The notes below the pieces were generated by a model. It saw nothing but the letters and a program-made list of their open reading frames with translations. It was not told the DNA's origin and made no database searches. From NCBI GenBank assembly GCA_020201295.1, contig JAIVHA010000078.1:1-8911 (forward strand): a stretch of DNA of 8,911 bases, read 5' to 3'. Made by a program: the position numbers and the translations under genes. Below are positions 1-6,979 of this stretch, piece by piece (within the stretch, counting starts at the first letter, position 1; each line of letters begins with the position of its first letter). This DNA comes from Lysobacteraceae bacterium. GTDB taxonomy: Bacteria > Pseudomonadota > Gammaproteobacteria > DSM-19610.

Positions 1-125
1 GGAGATTGCCGCGTCACTTCTGGCCCATAGAATCCCTTCGGGCTTCATCATGTGTACCTTACCCTTCGGGTCAAGGCATCCTCGCAATGACGGGCATCTT
101 CCGGCTTAAGTCAGTGCCATTCAGC
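1..125. other. Non-coding left edge, fragments of a dispersed-type repeat
   Basis: I see no gene here. The start GGAGATTGCCGCGTCAC and the later CCTCGCAATGACG (80-92) resemble the two ends of a short repeat common between genes in proteobacteria (reading like GTCATTGCGAG...GGCAATCTCC on the other strand), but about 60 unrelated bases lie between them. That spacer holds a tiny hairpin, ACCCTTCGGGT (61-71). The repeat identity is from memory and the two pieces do not form a convincing palindrome. Confidence 0.25.
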
Positions 126-341
126 CTAGGAGCCTGTCGGACTTGAGCGATCGTAGCGAGCAAGGTGGGAGAGTGAGGCCATTTTTTCGATCGTTTGAGG
201 AGAATAGTCGTGCTATTTGACGAAAAGGATCGGAAAAATGGACCGCTCTCCCACCGGCGCAGTACGACTGCATGGATGCAGGAGGTAGAGCAACGCATGG
301 AGCAGTTGCCGAGATCAGCCTCAAGTCCGACAGGCTCCTAG
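126..341. mobile_element. MITE-like element with inverted ends at the 3' end of ubiV
   Basis: Perfect 18-bp terminal inverted repeats (130-147 and 320-337, outer sequence GAGCCTGTCGGACTTGAG) bound about 208 bp with no credible gene. Each end is flanked by CTAG (126-129 and 338-341). These may be 4-bp target duplications or, since CTAG is its own reverse complement, part of a 22-bp inverted repeat. Inner segments also pair: GGTGGGAGAG (164-173) with CTCTCCCACC (246-255), then ATTTTT with AAAAAT, and CGATC (188-192) with GATCG (228-232). The whole element could therefore fold into one long imperfect hairpin, as many non-autonomous elements do. No transposase is in the window and I cannot name the parent IS family. 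The ubiV stop codon lies in the right-hand CTAG. Confidence 0.75.
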
Positions 342-1243
342 CCCGTTTCCTGGCGGATGCCCGCCGTGCCCAGCCAGTAGCCGTTGCTGACCGGATCCTG
401 GCTGAGCTTGCCCAGTTCGGCAATGCCCCGGGGCAGGTCCGCCGGCTGGCGCAGGCAGTGATGAAAGGTCTCGATCACACGTTCCGTATGCCGTGACACG
501 GGGCTGATGCGCAGCACGTCCACCCCTAGGGAACAAAGGTCCGGCAGTTCACCGAGCAGGTTGCAGCGACTGGCGGACTGGGTCTGGATGCCGTTCATGG
601 CGAGGAAGGGCTGGCCTTCCTGGGTAGCCAGGGCCATGCCGTCCGGATAGTCGAGGCAGCGGAACTGGCAGTCATCCTTGGGCAGGTTGTGGGCACGGGC
701 GGTGAAGCAGCGGGCGGAGTAGGCCAGCGGCAGGCGGCCGTAGACGAATACCTCCACCTCCTCGTCGTCGCCGCGCTCGCGCAGCAGGTCGGCCAGGGTG
801 GCACGCGACAACTCCAGGGGCAGCACCCAGCGACGCAGGCCATTTTGGCGCAAGCGGTCCAGGGCGCGCCGATTGTAGAGGTTGACTGCGGGGGCTGTGA
901 CGAAGGGCTTTCCCGCGCGCAACTGCACGGCAGCCATGTCGTTGGCCTCCACCGGGAATTCCTCCTGGGCGCATAGGCGCTCGACATAACCCAGTTCCGA
1001 CTCTGCCTCGATCAGTGTCAGGGTGGACAGCACCACCTCCTTGCCGGCCGCGCGCAGCTCGCGGGCGAGATTCAGCCAGTCGTCCCAGCGCAGGGCGCGG
1101 CGCTTGCTGCACACGGTCTCGCCCAGGTAGACGATGTCCACCGGGGTCTCCGCCATGCGCGCGTAAAAATCCAGCAGCTGCTGGCGCGGCCAATAGTAGA
1201 GGACGGGTCCCAGGGACAGGCGGGGCAGCGCGGTCGCGTTCAT
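338..1243 (-). CDS. ubiV: UbiV, U32 family protein of oxygen-independent ubiquinone synthesis
   Basis: 301-aa U32-family protein. In E. coli UbiV forms a complex with UbiU and, with UbiT, allows hydroxylation of the ubiquinone ring without O2, with prephenate as the reported oxygen donor. The four cysteines expected to hold the 4Fe-4S cluster are present: C45, C179, C192 and C196. The 13- and 4-residue spacings of the last three equal those of E. coli UbiV (C180, C193, C197). The length is close to the E. coli protein (about 292 aa). The ATG overlaps the ubiU stop as ATGA, so the two are probably translationally coupled; a longer reading frame upstream is only ubiU read out of frame. The TAG stop falls in the CTAG flank of the MITE-like element, yet the C-terminus (GYWLGTAG region) looks complete. 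ubiT is not in this window. Confidence 0.9.
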   Translation of the reverse strand: MNATALPRLSLGPVLYYWPRQQLLDFYARMAETPVDIVYLGETVCSKRRALRWDDWLNLARELRAAGKEVVLSTLTLIEAESELGYVERLCAQEEFPVEANDMAAVQLRAGKPFVTAPAVNLYNRRALDRLRQNGLRRWVLPLELSRATLADLLRERGDDEEVEVFVYGRLPLAYSARCFTARAHNLPKDDCQFRCLDYPDGMALATQEGQPFLAMNGIQTQSASRCNLLGELPDLCSLGVDVLRISPVSRHTERVIETFHHCLRQPADLPRGIAELGKLSQDPVSNGYWLGTAGIRQETG

Positions 1244-2256
1244 TGCCAGGGCCTGTGGTAGGCGCCCAGGGTGGTCTGCGCGCCCTCGGCCACGCGGCCG
1301 AGTTCCGCCAGCCACTGGGCGTCGGGCCGGAACTGCTCCGGGTCGCGGTGCAGGGCATCGAGGGCGGCACGCCACACCCGGGTGACGCGCCCGATGTAGG
1401 CCGGGCTGCGCTGGCGGCCCTCCAGCTTGATGGCCTGCACGCCGGCCGCGAGCAGCTGCGGCAGCAGCTCCAGGGTATTCAGGCTGGTGGGCTCCTCCAG
1501 GGCGTAATAGGTATGGCCGCCGGCCTGGAAACGGCCCTTGCACAGGGTGGGATAGCCGGCCTGCTCGCCGGGGCCGTGGCGGTCGATGAGGATGCCACCC
1601 AGGCGGGTTTCCAGGTGGCCGTCGATCTCGCGCCACTCCACGTCCTTGGCCGGGGAACAGGCGCCGTAGGTGTTGGGGGAATCGCCGGTGGCATAGGAGG
1701 ACAGCAGGCAGCGGCCCTCCACCATGACGCACAGGCTGCCGAAGCCGAACACCTCGATGGCCACCGGGCTCTTCTCCACCAGGCGCGCCACCTGGCGCAG
1801 GGACAGTACGCGCGGGATCACCACGCGCTGGATGTTGAACTGCTCATGGTAGAAGGCGATGGCGGCGGCGTTGGTGGCCGAGGCCTGCACCGACAGGTGC
1901 AGGCGCAGGTCAGGCCAGCGTTCGGACGCGTAATCGAGCACGCCCATGTCGGCCACGATCAGCGCATCCACCTGCAAGGCGGCGGCGCGGTCTACTGCCC
2001 GCTGCCACTGCGGCCAGCCGGCCGGTTGTGGATAGGTGTTGAGGGCGAGAAAGACCTTGCGGCCACGCCGACGCGCATAGTCGATGCCCTGCGCCATGGT
2101 GTCGGCGTCGAAATTGAGGCCGGCGAAATGGCGCGCATTGGTGGCATCGCGAAAACCGATATAGACTGCGTCGGCGCCGGCATCCACCGCCTGCTTGAGG
2201 GAGGGCAGGTTGCCGGCGGGGCAGACCAGTTCGAGGTGCGGCGTGGTGGCTTTCAT
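1240..2256 (-). CDS. ubiU: UbiU, U32 family protein of oxygen-independent ubiquinone synthesis
   Basis: 338-aa member of the peptidase U32 family (YhbU type), the partner of UbiV in a cytoplasmic iron-sulfur complex for anaerobic ring hydroxylation in ubiquinone synthesis. The N-terminus ELVCPAGNLPSLKQAVDAGA is the usual U32 opening. Cysteines C176, C183, C200 and C239 have gaps of 7, 17 and 39 residues, identical to E. coli C169, C176, C193 and C232. The motif around the first two (SLCVMVEGRC) and the GYPTLCKGRF motif at the fourth are clear. I chose the ATG at 2256; an in-frame TTG one codon earlier overlaps the upstream stop. The stop of the preceding radical SAM gene (TGA) shares one base with this ATG, and the ubiU stop overlaps the ubiV start by four bases, so the three form one operon. 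Confidence 0.92.
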   Translation of the reverse strand: MKATTPHLELVCPAGNLPSLKQAVDAGADAVYIGFRDATNARHFAGLNFDADTMAQGIDYARRRGRKVFLALNTYPQPAGWPQWQRAVDRAAALQVDALIVADMGVLDYASERWPDLRLHLSVQASATNAAAIAFYHEQFNIQRVVIPRVLSLRQVARLVEKSPVAIEVFGFGSLCVMVEGRCLLSSYATGDSPNTYGACSPAKDVEWREIDGHLETRLGGILIDRHGPGEQAGYPTLCKGRFQAGGHTYYALEEPTSLNTLELLPQLLAAGVQAIKLEGRQRSPAYIGRVTRVWRAALDALHRDPEQFRPDAQWLAELGRVAEGAQTTLGAYHRPWQ

Positions 2257-3143
2257 CAATGTTTCAACCGGTCTTCAATCCCGTTCAACACCGACCATTT
2301 CTTGTGACACCAGTCCGGCGCCAGCAACAGTTCCCGTGGCGCGGTGGCGGTTACCCGGTGGAATACCACCTCGGCGGGCGTGCGGCGGATGAGCTCGCTG
2401 GCGATATGGATATAGTCCTCCTGTTCCAGCGGCTGGTATTCGCCGCGGCGCCATTCATTGGCCAGCTGCGTGCCCTTCACCACGTGCAAGGGATGCAGCT
2501 TGAGCCCGTCCACGCCCAGTTCCAGCACCCGTTCCAGGGTATGCAGGGCGTGGTCCATGCCCTCGCCCGGCAGGCCGACGATCAGGTGGGTGCAAACCGG
2601 GATGCCACGCGCCCGCGTTGCCAGCAGGGTGGCACGGTACTCGGCAAAGCCGTGGCCGCGGTTGACCCGCCTCAGGGTGTCGTCGAAGGCCGATTGCAGG
2701 CCCAGTTCCAGCCACACCTCGTAGCCGCGCTGTTGATACTCGCACAGCAGGTCGAGCACGGCCTCGGGCACACAGTCGGGCCGGGTGCCCACGGACAGGC
2801 CGATGACATCGGGCTCGGCCAGGGCCTGCTCGTACTGCTGGCGCAGGCGTTCGATTTCACCATAAGTATTGGTATAGGCCTGGAAGTAGGCGATGAAGCG
2901 CCGTGCACCGGTACGCCGGCGGATCACCGCCCGGCCGCGGGCGATCTGCTCGGCGATGTCGGGCTCGTGGCGTGCATTGGGGCTGAAGGAGCTGTTGTTG
3001 CAGAAGGTGCAGCCGCCGATGCCCTTGCTGCCGTCACGGTTGGGGCAGGTGAAGCCGGCGTGCAGGGAGAGCTTGTGGACCCGTTCGCCATAGCGGCGCA
3101 GCAGGTCCTGCCCATAGGTGTGGACGACATCGCTCAGGGGCAT
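2256..3143 (-). CDS. yhcC: Radical SAM protein of the YhcC/TIGR01212 family
   Basis: 295 aa. The cysteines C33, C45 and C48 (CPNRDG then GGCTFC) form the spaced radical SAM cluster motif typical of the YhcC family, which differs from the common CX3CX2C. Other family signatures are GTRPD (119-123), LELGLQS (145-151), HLIVGLPGE (186-194) and KLHPLHVVKGT (215-225), followed by the C-terminal WRRGE and FHRV motifs. The family is related to the Elp3-type radical SAM enzymes; its reaction has, as far as I know, not been settled. It is the first gene of the yhcC-ubiU-ubiV operon, which suggests co-expression under the same conditions, but this does not prove a role in quinone synthesis. The ATG at 3143 has only a weak ribosome binding site; the match of the N-terminus (LSDVVHTYGQDLLRRYGERVHKL) to the family supports it. 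Confidence 0.88.
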   Translation of the reverse strand: MPLSDVVHTYGQDLLRRYGERVHKLSLHAGFTCPNRDGSKGIGGCTFCNNSSFSPNARHEPDIAEQIARGRAVIRRRTGARRFIAYFQAYTNTYGEIERLRQQYEQALAEPDVIGLSVGTRPDCVPEAVLDLLCEYQQRGYEVWLELGLQSAFDDTLRRVNRGHGFAEYRATLLATRARGIPVCTHLIVGLPGEGMDHALHTLERVLELGVDGLKLHPLHVVKGTQLANEWRRGEYQPLEQEDYIHIASELIRRTPAEVVFHRVTATAPRELLLAPDWCHKKWSVLNGIEDRLKH

Positions 3144-3180
3144 CTGGTTCGCTATGCAGGTGGTGCGTCGGAAGTGGCCG

Positions 3181-3222
3181 ACTATGGCACAGCGCGGTGG
3201 TGTACGGCTTGACGCGGGTCAA
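3181..3222 (-). promoter_or_regulatory. FNR/CRP-type operator with -10 box ahead of yhcC-ubiU-ubiV
   Basis: A perfect dyad TTGAC-N4-GTCAA occupies 3209-3222, with the 5-4-5 layout of FNR-family sites (consensus TTGAT-N4-ATCAA). On the minus strand a hexamer CATAGT lies at 3186-3181 and matches TATAAT in four of six positions. The distance from the dyad centre (3215.5) to this hexamer is exactly that expected when an activator binds at -41.5. This would place transcription start near 3174 and leave a leader of about 31 nt before the yhcC ATG. In E. coli ubiUV is reported to be FNR-controlled, so anaerobic control here is plausible. The C/G at the fifth position departs from the FNR consensus, so a Dnr- or CRP-like relative is also possible. 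Confidence 0.5.
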
Positions 3223-3290
3223 GTACGGGACGATTCCCGACATACCGGTGTGCGCCTGCCTGAATGCTCCTGTAAGGGGATAGATCCATT

Positions 3291-3357
3291 CGTAGGAGCG
3301 GGCTCTGCCCGCGAACCAGTAACCGCAGGCCGTTCGCGGGCAGAGCCCGCTCCTACG
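3291..3357. repeat. REP doublet (BIME/REPIN-like) between yhcC and the LCIB-like gene
   Basis: Two 26-bp arms (3291-3316 and 3332-3357) are perfect reverse complements around a 15-nt loop. Each arm begins CGTAGGAGCGGGC and contains its own hairpin, GCGGGC-TCT-GCCCGC. This layout, with a GTAG at the outer end, resembles the REP elements of Pseudomonas and other gammaproteobacteria that are mobilised by RAYT transposases. It starts 12 nt after the stop codon of the LCIB-like gene on the minus strand, so its transcript would form a very stable structure that could end or protect that mRNA. No U-run follows, so it is not a typical intrinsic terminator. No RAYT gene is in view. Confidence 0.8.
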
Positions 3358-3368
3358 GGTAGGTCCCA

Positions 3369-4361
3369 TTACACGGAGATGCGGAGCTCCTGGGCTTCTT
3401 CCATGCGGTGGATGGCCTGTTCCAGGTCGATCTGGTCGGGATTTTCGCTGCTCTGTTCCTGCAAGCGGATCATCAGTTCTTCCTGCTCCAGCGTGAAGTG
3501 CCGGCCATCCTGGCGCTGCACATAGGCGGCCCAGGGCACGAACTTGGTGAGCGGGAACAACTGGCCAGGTTCTGGCGAGATGTCGATATTGAGCCCGGCT
3601 ACGTAGACCAGGTTCTTGCCCCGGTAGCTGTGTTCCTTGACGATGCTGCGGAAGGCCCGGTCGAATTCCACCTGGGTATTGATCTGTGCGGCCGTGAGCA
3701 GCGGCGAGGGAGAGGTGACTATCCAGGGCATGGGCTGGATCAGGTTGCGCTCCAGGTGTTCCTTGCCTTCCACGTCATCGGCGATTTCGCGTTGAAAGCG
3801 CTGTACCAGTCGATCCAGGTTCAACAGCAGTCCTTCTTCACGTCCTGCATGGGTCAATTGATTGTCGATGATCAGCAGGGGCTCGTCGCCATTGTGTTCC
3901 AGCAGAATGTTCTCCTGGGCAAAACTGTATTCATCCTGGTACCAGCGCAGCACGTCACCGATCTTGCCGCAACTCCTCGACATGTCATGGTTCTCGCACT
4001 GCAGGCGCCGGTAGGTGCCGAAGGTGCGGGTGACCGGATCGAAGCCCACGTGGCTGGCCTGGATGATAACCAGGTGCTTGCCATGGTGGGCATGAGGCCC
4101 GTGCCGGTCGGTGGCGACCACGCCGCCAACCTGGCCGTGGTTGAAGGGGAAGGCGCCGAAGTGCTTGGTGATCAGGATGATCGGGAAACCCTGGTTTTCA
4201 TCGGAGCAGAAGGCGCGTGAAGGCATGATCATGCCGGCCTCGAAATCCAGGGATTTGCAGTAATTGTAGAGCTTGGGCACGAACACGCTATAGCGCATCA
4301 TCATGCCTTCGACATGGAAATCGTCGAGTGTGCCCTGCATGTTGGCACTGGAGGAATACAT
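3369..4361 (-). CDS. Probable LCIB/LCIC-type carbonic anhydrase
   Basis: 330 aa, without a visible signal peptide or membrane segment. I compared it from memory with algal LCIB. The algal motif C-x-D-E matches C52-S-D54-E55. The algal segment ending PHIAID...G matches IIQASHVGFDP with H104 and D108. The algal R-P-G-M-x(3)-S-x-A-C-G-A-L segment matches CENHDMSRSCGKI with C131. C52, H104 and C131 would be the zinc ligands of the beta-carbonic-anhydrase fold. The HH region (HGPHAHHG, 87-94) also fits. LCIB proteins interconvert CO2 and bicarbonate and recapture leaked CO2 in algae; a place beside cbbR and the carboxysome operon agrees with such a role. The N-terminal 45 residues and the C-terminal half beyond about 150 have no counterpart I recognise; the end is acidic, Gln/Glu-rich and probably helical. 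The ATG at 4361 has a good AGGAG (4372-4368) six bases upstream. Catalytic activity is unproven. Confidence 0.7.
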   Translation of the reverse strand: MYSSSANMQGTLDDFHVEGMMMRYSVFVPKLYNYCKSLDFEAGMIMPSRAFCSDENQGFPIILITKHFGAFPFNHGQVGGVVATDRHGPHAHHGKHLVIIQASHVGFDPVTRTFGTYRRLQCENHDMSRSCGKIGDVLRWYQDEYSFAQENILLEHNGDEPLLIIDNQLTHAGREEGLLLNLDRLVQRFQREIADDVEGKEHLERNLIQPMPWIVTSPSPLLTAAQINTQVEFDRAFRSIVKEHSYRGKNLVYVAGLNIDISPEPGQLFPLTKFVPWAAYVQRQDGRHFTLEQEELMIRLQEQSSENPDQIDLEQAIHRMEEAQELRISV

Positions 4362-4454
4362 GTATGGCTCCTGTCTGGTACCTGGATCAGCGCCCCGCTG
4401 TTACCCGCGTTGCCCCCGGGATGTTATGCAGTTTCTCTTATGCTGGGTTGTGCG

Positions 4455-4477
4455 TTCATAAGTATTTGTTTTGATAA
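4455..4477 (-). promoter_or_regulatory. AT-rich patch, possible promoter region of the LCIB-like gene
   Basis: The 172-bp gap between cbbR and the LCIB-like gene contains one clearly AT-rich stretch in otherwise GC-rich DNA, about 95-115 nt before the LCIB-like ATG. On the minus strand it contains TTATCAAAACAAATACTTAT. I could not assign a convincing -35/-10 pair, so this is only a likely location. The LCIB-like gene may also be transcribed by read-through from cbbR, which points the same way. Confidence 0.25.
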
Positions 4478-4533
4478 CGCATGCCCTCGCCGCAAGCGGT
4501 AAATCATACCATGAATGTGTGGTTTACGCCCAT

Positions 4534-5556
4534 TCAGGGCGTGGTTTTTCGTTTCCGGGCAGGCTGGCCGGCGGTCTTTCTGGCACTCACTTTCCGGGTG
4601 GTCTTGGATTTCTGGGCGGTGCCTTTCTGGATGACATGGGAGAGGTTCCCGCTCCAGAGCCGGGACCCGTCCTGCAACAGGAAATCCAGGAAACGCCGCG
4701 CGGTGTTCGACAGTTTCTTGCCCTTGAGATGCACGGCATACCAGTGTCGCATCAACGGGAAATGCTCCACATCCAGCGTGGCGATGAGGCCCGCCCCCAG
4801 TTCCAGCCGCAGGTTGTGCCGGGACAATACCGAGATCCCCAGGCCCGCCATCACTGCCTGCTTGATGGCCTCGCTGCTGCCCAGTTCCATGTATGGAGTA
4901 AGCGTCAGGCCATGATCGGCGAACAGACGGATGCGCGCCATGCGCGTTCCCGAGCCGGGTTCCCGGCTGATGAAACGTTCCTCTACCAGGCGTGCCAGTG
5001 GAATGGACTTGTGGCCCACCAGGGGGTGATCGGGGGGGGCGACGACCACCAACGGGTTGTCGAGAAAGTACTTGGCCTCGAGCTCCATCTCTTCGGGCAG
5101 TGTGCCCATGATGACCAGGTCATCGAGGTTTTTTTCCAGGCGTTCCAGCACGCGTGTCTGGTTGGTCACCGTGAGCCTGGGCTCCACATCCGGGTGATGG
5201 CGCAGGAACTCGCCCAGCAGGTGCGGCATGAAATACTTCGAGGTGGTGATGGCGGCCAGGTGCAACGGCCCCTGCACACCTTCTTCCATACCGGTCATTT
5301 CTTCGTTCAGCACGCGCAGGCGCTCGAGCACGTCATTGCTGGCCTCGAACAGTTCGCGTCCCGCGTCGGTGAGGTAGAGGCGCTTGCCGATGTGTTCGAG
5401 TAGCGGTATGCCCATGCTTTCCTCCAGGCGCTTGACCTGGATGGAGACGGCCGGCTGGGAAAGATGCAGAACCGCCGCCGCGCGGGTGAAGCTCATCTCC
5501 TTGCCCAGTGTATGGAAAATGCGCAGCTGGTGCAGGGTTACATGGCGCAGTTTCAT
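4534..5556 (-). CDS. cbbR: CbbR, LysR-type regulator of the RuBisCO operon
   Basis: 340-aa LysR-type regulator, transcribed divergently from cbbL, the standard position of CbbR, which activates Calvin-cycle genes in response to metabolites such as RuBP or NADPH. The N-terminal winged helix-turn-helix is clear (about residues 18-40, FTRAAAVLHLSQPAVSIQVK). It is followed by the linker helix and a two-lobed effector domain (about 90-300) with the LysR motifs GPLHLAAITTSKYF and SREPGSGTR. The start is the ATG at 5556, giving MKLRHVTLHQLRIF, with GAGG about ten bases upstream; a TTG eight codons earlier is less likely. The last 37 or so residues, after the normal end of the family, form a Lys/Arg/Thr-rich, probably disordered tail (for example KSKTTRKVSARKT). 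The protein is longer than most CbbRs, which are about 300-320 aa. Confidence 0.9.
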   Translation of the reverse strand: MKLRHVTLHQLRIFHTLGKEMSFTRAAAVLHLSQPAVSIQVKRLEESMGIPLLEHIGKRLYLTDAGRELFEASNDVLERLRVLNEEMTGMEEGVQGPLHLAAITTSKYFMPHLLGEFLRHHPDVEPRLTVTNQTRVLERLEKNLDDLVIMGTLPEEMELEAKYFLDNPLVVVAPPDHPLVGHKSIPLARLVEERFISREPGSGTRMARIRLFADHGLTLTPYMELGSSEAIKQAVMAGLGISVLSRHNLRLELGAGLIATLDVEHFPLMRHWYAVHLKGKKLSNTARRFLDFLLQDGSRLWSGNLSHVIQKGTAQKSKTTRKVSARKTAGQPARKRKTTP

Positions 5557-5573
5557 GGGGAAACCTCGTTCTA

Positions 5574-5619
5574 TTAACAAATGTAAATGGATTCTATATG
5601 AACTATTTACTTTTGTTCA
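5574..5619. promoter_or_regulatory. Candidate CbbR binding sites between cbbR and cbbL
   Basis: CbbR sites usually follow TNA-N7-TNA. Two matches are seen in this AT-rich part of the divergent gap: TTA-N7-TAA at 5574-5586 and TTA-N7-TCA at 5607-5619. The second overlaps a dyad TGAAC-N11-GTTCA (5599-5619), the spacing typical of LysR regulators. The sites lie just upstream of the candidate cbbL promoter and just before the cbbR start, so binding could activate cbbL and repress cbbR. The motif is short and matches by chance are easy in AT-rich DNA. Confidence 0.55.
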
Positions 5620-5633
5620 AGTTGCCACCTGCC

Positions 5634-5639
5634 TATATT
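5634..5639 (+). promoter_or_regulatory. Candidate -10 box of the cbbL promoter
   Basis: TATATT matches the sigma-70 -10 consensus in five of six positions and lies about 68 nt before the cbbL start. A poor -35 (TTGTTC at 5613-5618, spacing 15) overlaps the CbbR site, as expected for an activator-dependent promoter. The start of transcription is not determined. Confidence 0.4.
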
Positions 5640-5706
5640 CGCATGCGTCTGGCGCCATACATGGGCCAGAAGGATTCCTCACAGAGACTTCTGCAAGGAG
5701 AACGTT

Positions 5707-6979
5707 ATGGCAGTCAAGAAATACGAAGCCGGTGTGAAGGATTATCGGCAGACCTACTGGGCGCCGGACTATGTGCCGCTGGATTCCGATATCCTGGCCT
5801 GTTTCAAGATTACCCCGCAACCGGGCGTGGACCGCGAGGAAGCGGCCGCCGCGGTGGCCGCCGAGTCTTCCACCGGCACCTGGACCACCGTGTGGACCGA
5901 CCTGCTGACCGATATGGACTATTACAAGGGGCGCGCCTACCGCATCGAGGATGTGCCCGGTGACGACGAGTCCTTCTATGCCTTCATAGCCTATCCGATC
6001 GACCTGTTCGAGGAAGGTTCCGTCGTGAACGTGTTCACCTCCCTGGTGGGTAACGTGTTCGGCTTCAAGGCCGTTCGTCACCTGCGCCTGGAGGACGTGC
6101 GCTTCCCGCTGCACTATGTGAAGACCTGCAACGGCCCGCCCCACGGCATCCAGGTCGAGCGTGACCGGATGAACAAGTACGGCCGTCCGCTGCTGGGCTG
6201 CACCATCAAGCCCAAGCTCGGCCTGTCGGCCAAGAACTATGGCCGCGCCGTCTACGAGTGCCTGCGCGGTGGCCTGGATTTCACCAAGGACGACGAAAAC
6301 GTCAACTCACAGCCTTTCATGCGCTGGCGCGACCGTTTCCTGTTCGTGGCCGACGCCATCCACAACGCCGAGGCCCAGACCGGCGAGCGCAAGGGACATT
6401 ATCTGAATTGCACCGCGCCGTCACCGGAAGAGATGTACGAGCGTGCCGAGTATGCCAAGGAACTCAACATGCCCATCATCATGCATGACTTCCTGACGGG
6501 TGGTATTACCGCCAATACCGGCCTGGCCCGCTGGTGCCGCAAGAACGGCGTTCTGCTGCACATCCATCGTGCCATGCATGCCGTGCTCGATCGCCATCCC
6601 AAGCACGGTATCCACTTCCGCGTGCTGGTCAAGGCCCTGCGTCTTTCCGGTGGCGATCATCTGCATACCGGCACCGTGGTGGGCAAGCTCGAGGGCGATC
6701 GCGAAGCAACCCTGGGCTGGATCGATTTGCTGCGCGAATCCTATATCCCCGAAGACCGCACCCGCGGCATTTTCTTCGACCAGGACTGGGGCTCCATGCC
6801 CGGCGTGTTCGCGGTGGCCTCCGGTGGTATCCACGTTTGGCACATGCCCGCGCTGGTCTCCATCTTTGGTGATGACTCCGTGCTGCAGTTTGGTGGTGGC
6901 ACCCTCGGTCACCCCTGGGGCAACGCGGCTGGCGCGGCCGCCAACCGTGCCGGACAAGCTGGATGTGCAGAACCGCTGA
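5707..6979 (+). pseudogene. cbbL: cbbL, form IA RuBisCO large subunit with 3' deletion and frameshift
   Basis: RuBisCO carboxylates ribulose-1,5-bisphosphate. Residues 1-414 are a normal form IA large subunit: K168 and K170 (TIKPK), the carbamylated lysine K194 with D196 and E197 (DFTKDDE), H287, H320, loop 6 K327 (GKLEG) and the phosphate-binding GGGTLGHPWG. AAGGAG at 5695-5700 marks the ATG. After GAAANR (R414, codon 6946-6948) the expected VALEACV... helix is absent. The true last eight residues, DKLDVQNR plus stop, appear in another frame at 6953-6979. About 149-152 nt are thus missing relative to a 473-aa protein, removing most of the last helical region and much of the tail that closes the active site. 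The shifted frame runs on to 7122, inside cbbS, giving a 471-residue product whose normal-looking length is a coincidence; its last 57 residues are not RuBisCO. An assembly error cannot be excluded. Confidence 0.85.

Noticed and set aside
1..92. Intact palindromic dispersed repeat at the left edge
   Set aside because: Only the two end-like pieces are visible, their inner parts are not in nested inverted order, and the spacer is too long.
338..1732. A 464-aa protein extending ubiV upstream
   Set aside because: The extra 163 residues are ubiU read in a wrong frame (Pro/Arg/Gly-rich); the ATGA overlap marks the ubiV start.
1015..2307. Long plus-strand open frame opposite ubiU/ubiV
   Set aside because: It is a shadow of the minus-strand genes in GC-rich DNA, of biased composition and without any family motif.
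2259..3212. Long plus-strand open frame opposite yhcC
   Set aside because: It lies antisense to a clear radical SAM gene and shows no domain.
3408..4220. Plus-strand open frame opposite the LCIB-like gene
   Set aside because: Its complement carries conserved motifs and a good ribosome binding site; this frame does not.
4526..4542. Terminator at the end of cbbR (ACGCCC-ATTCA-GGGCGT)
   Set aside because: The stem overlaps the cbbR stop codon, and the T-run lies on the wrong side for minus-strand transcription.
4471..5403. Plus-strand open frame opposite cbbR
   Set aside because: It is antisense to a well-defined LysR regulator, and its His/Gln/Gly-rich composition is typical of a shadow frame.
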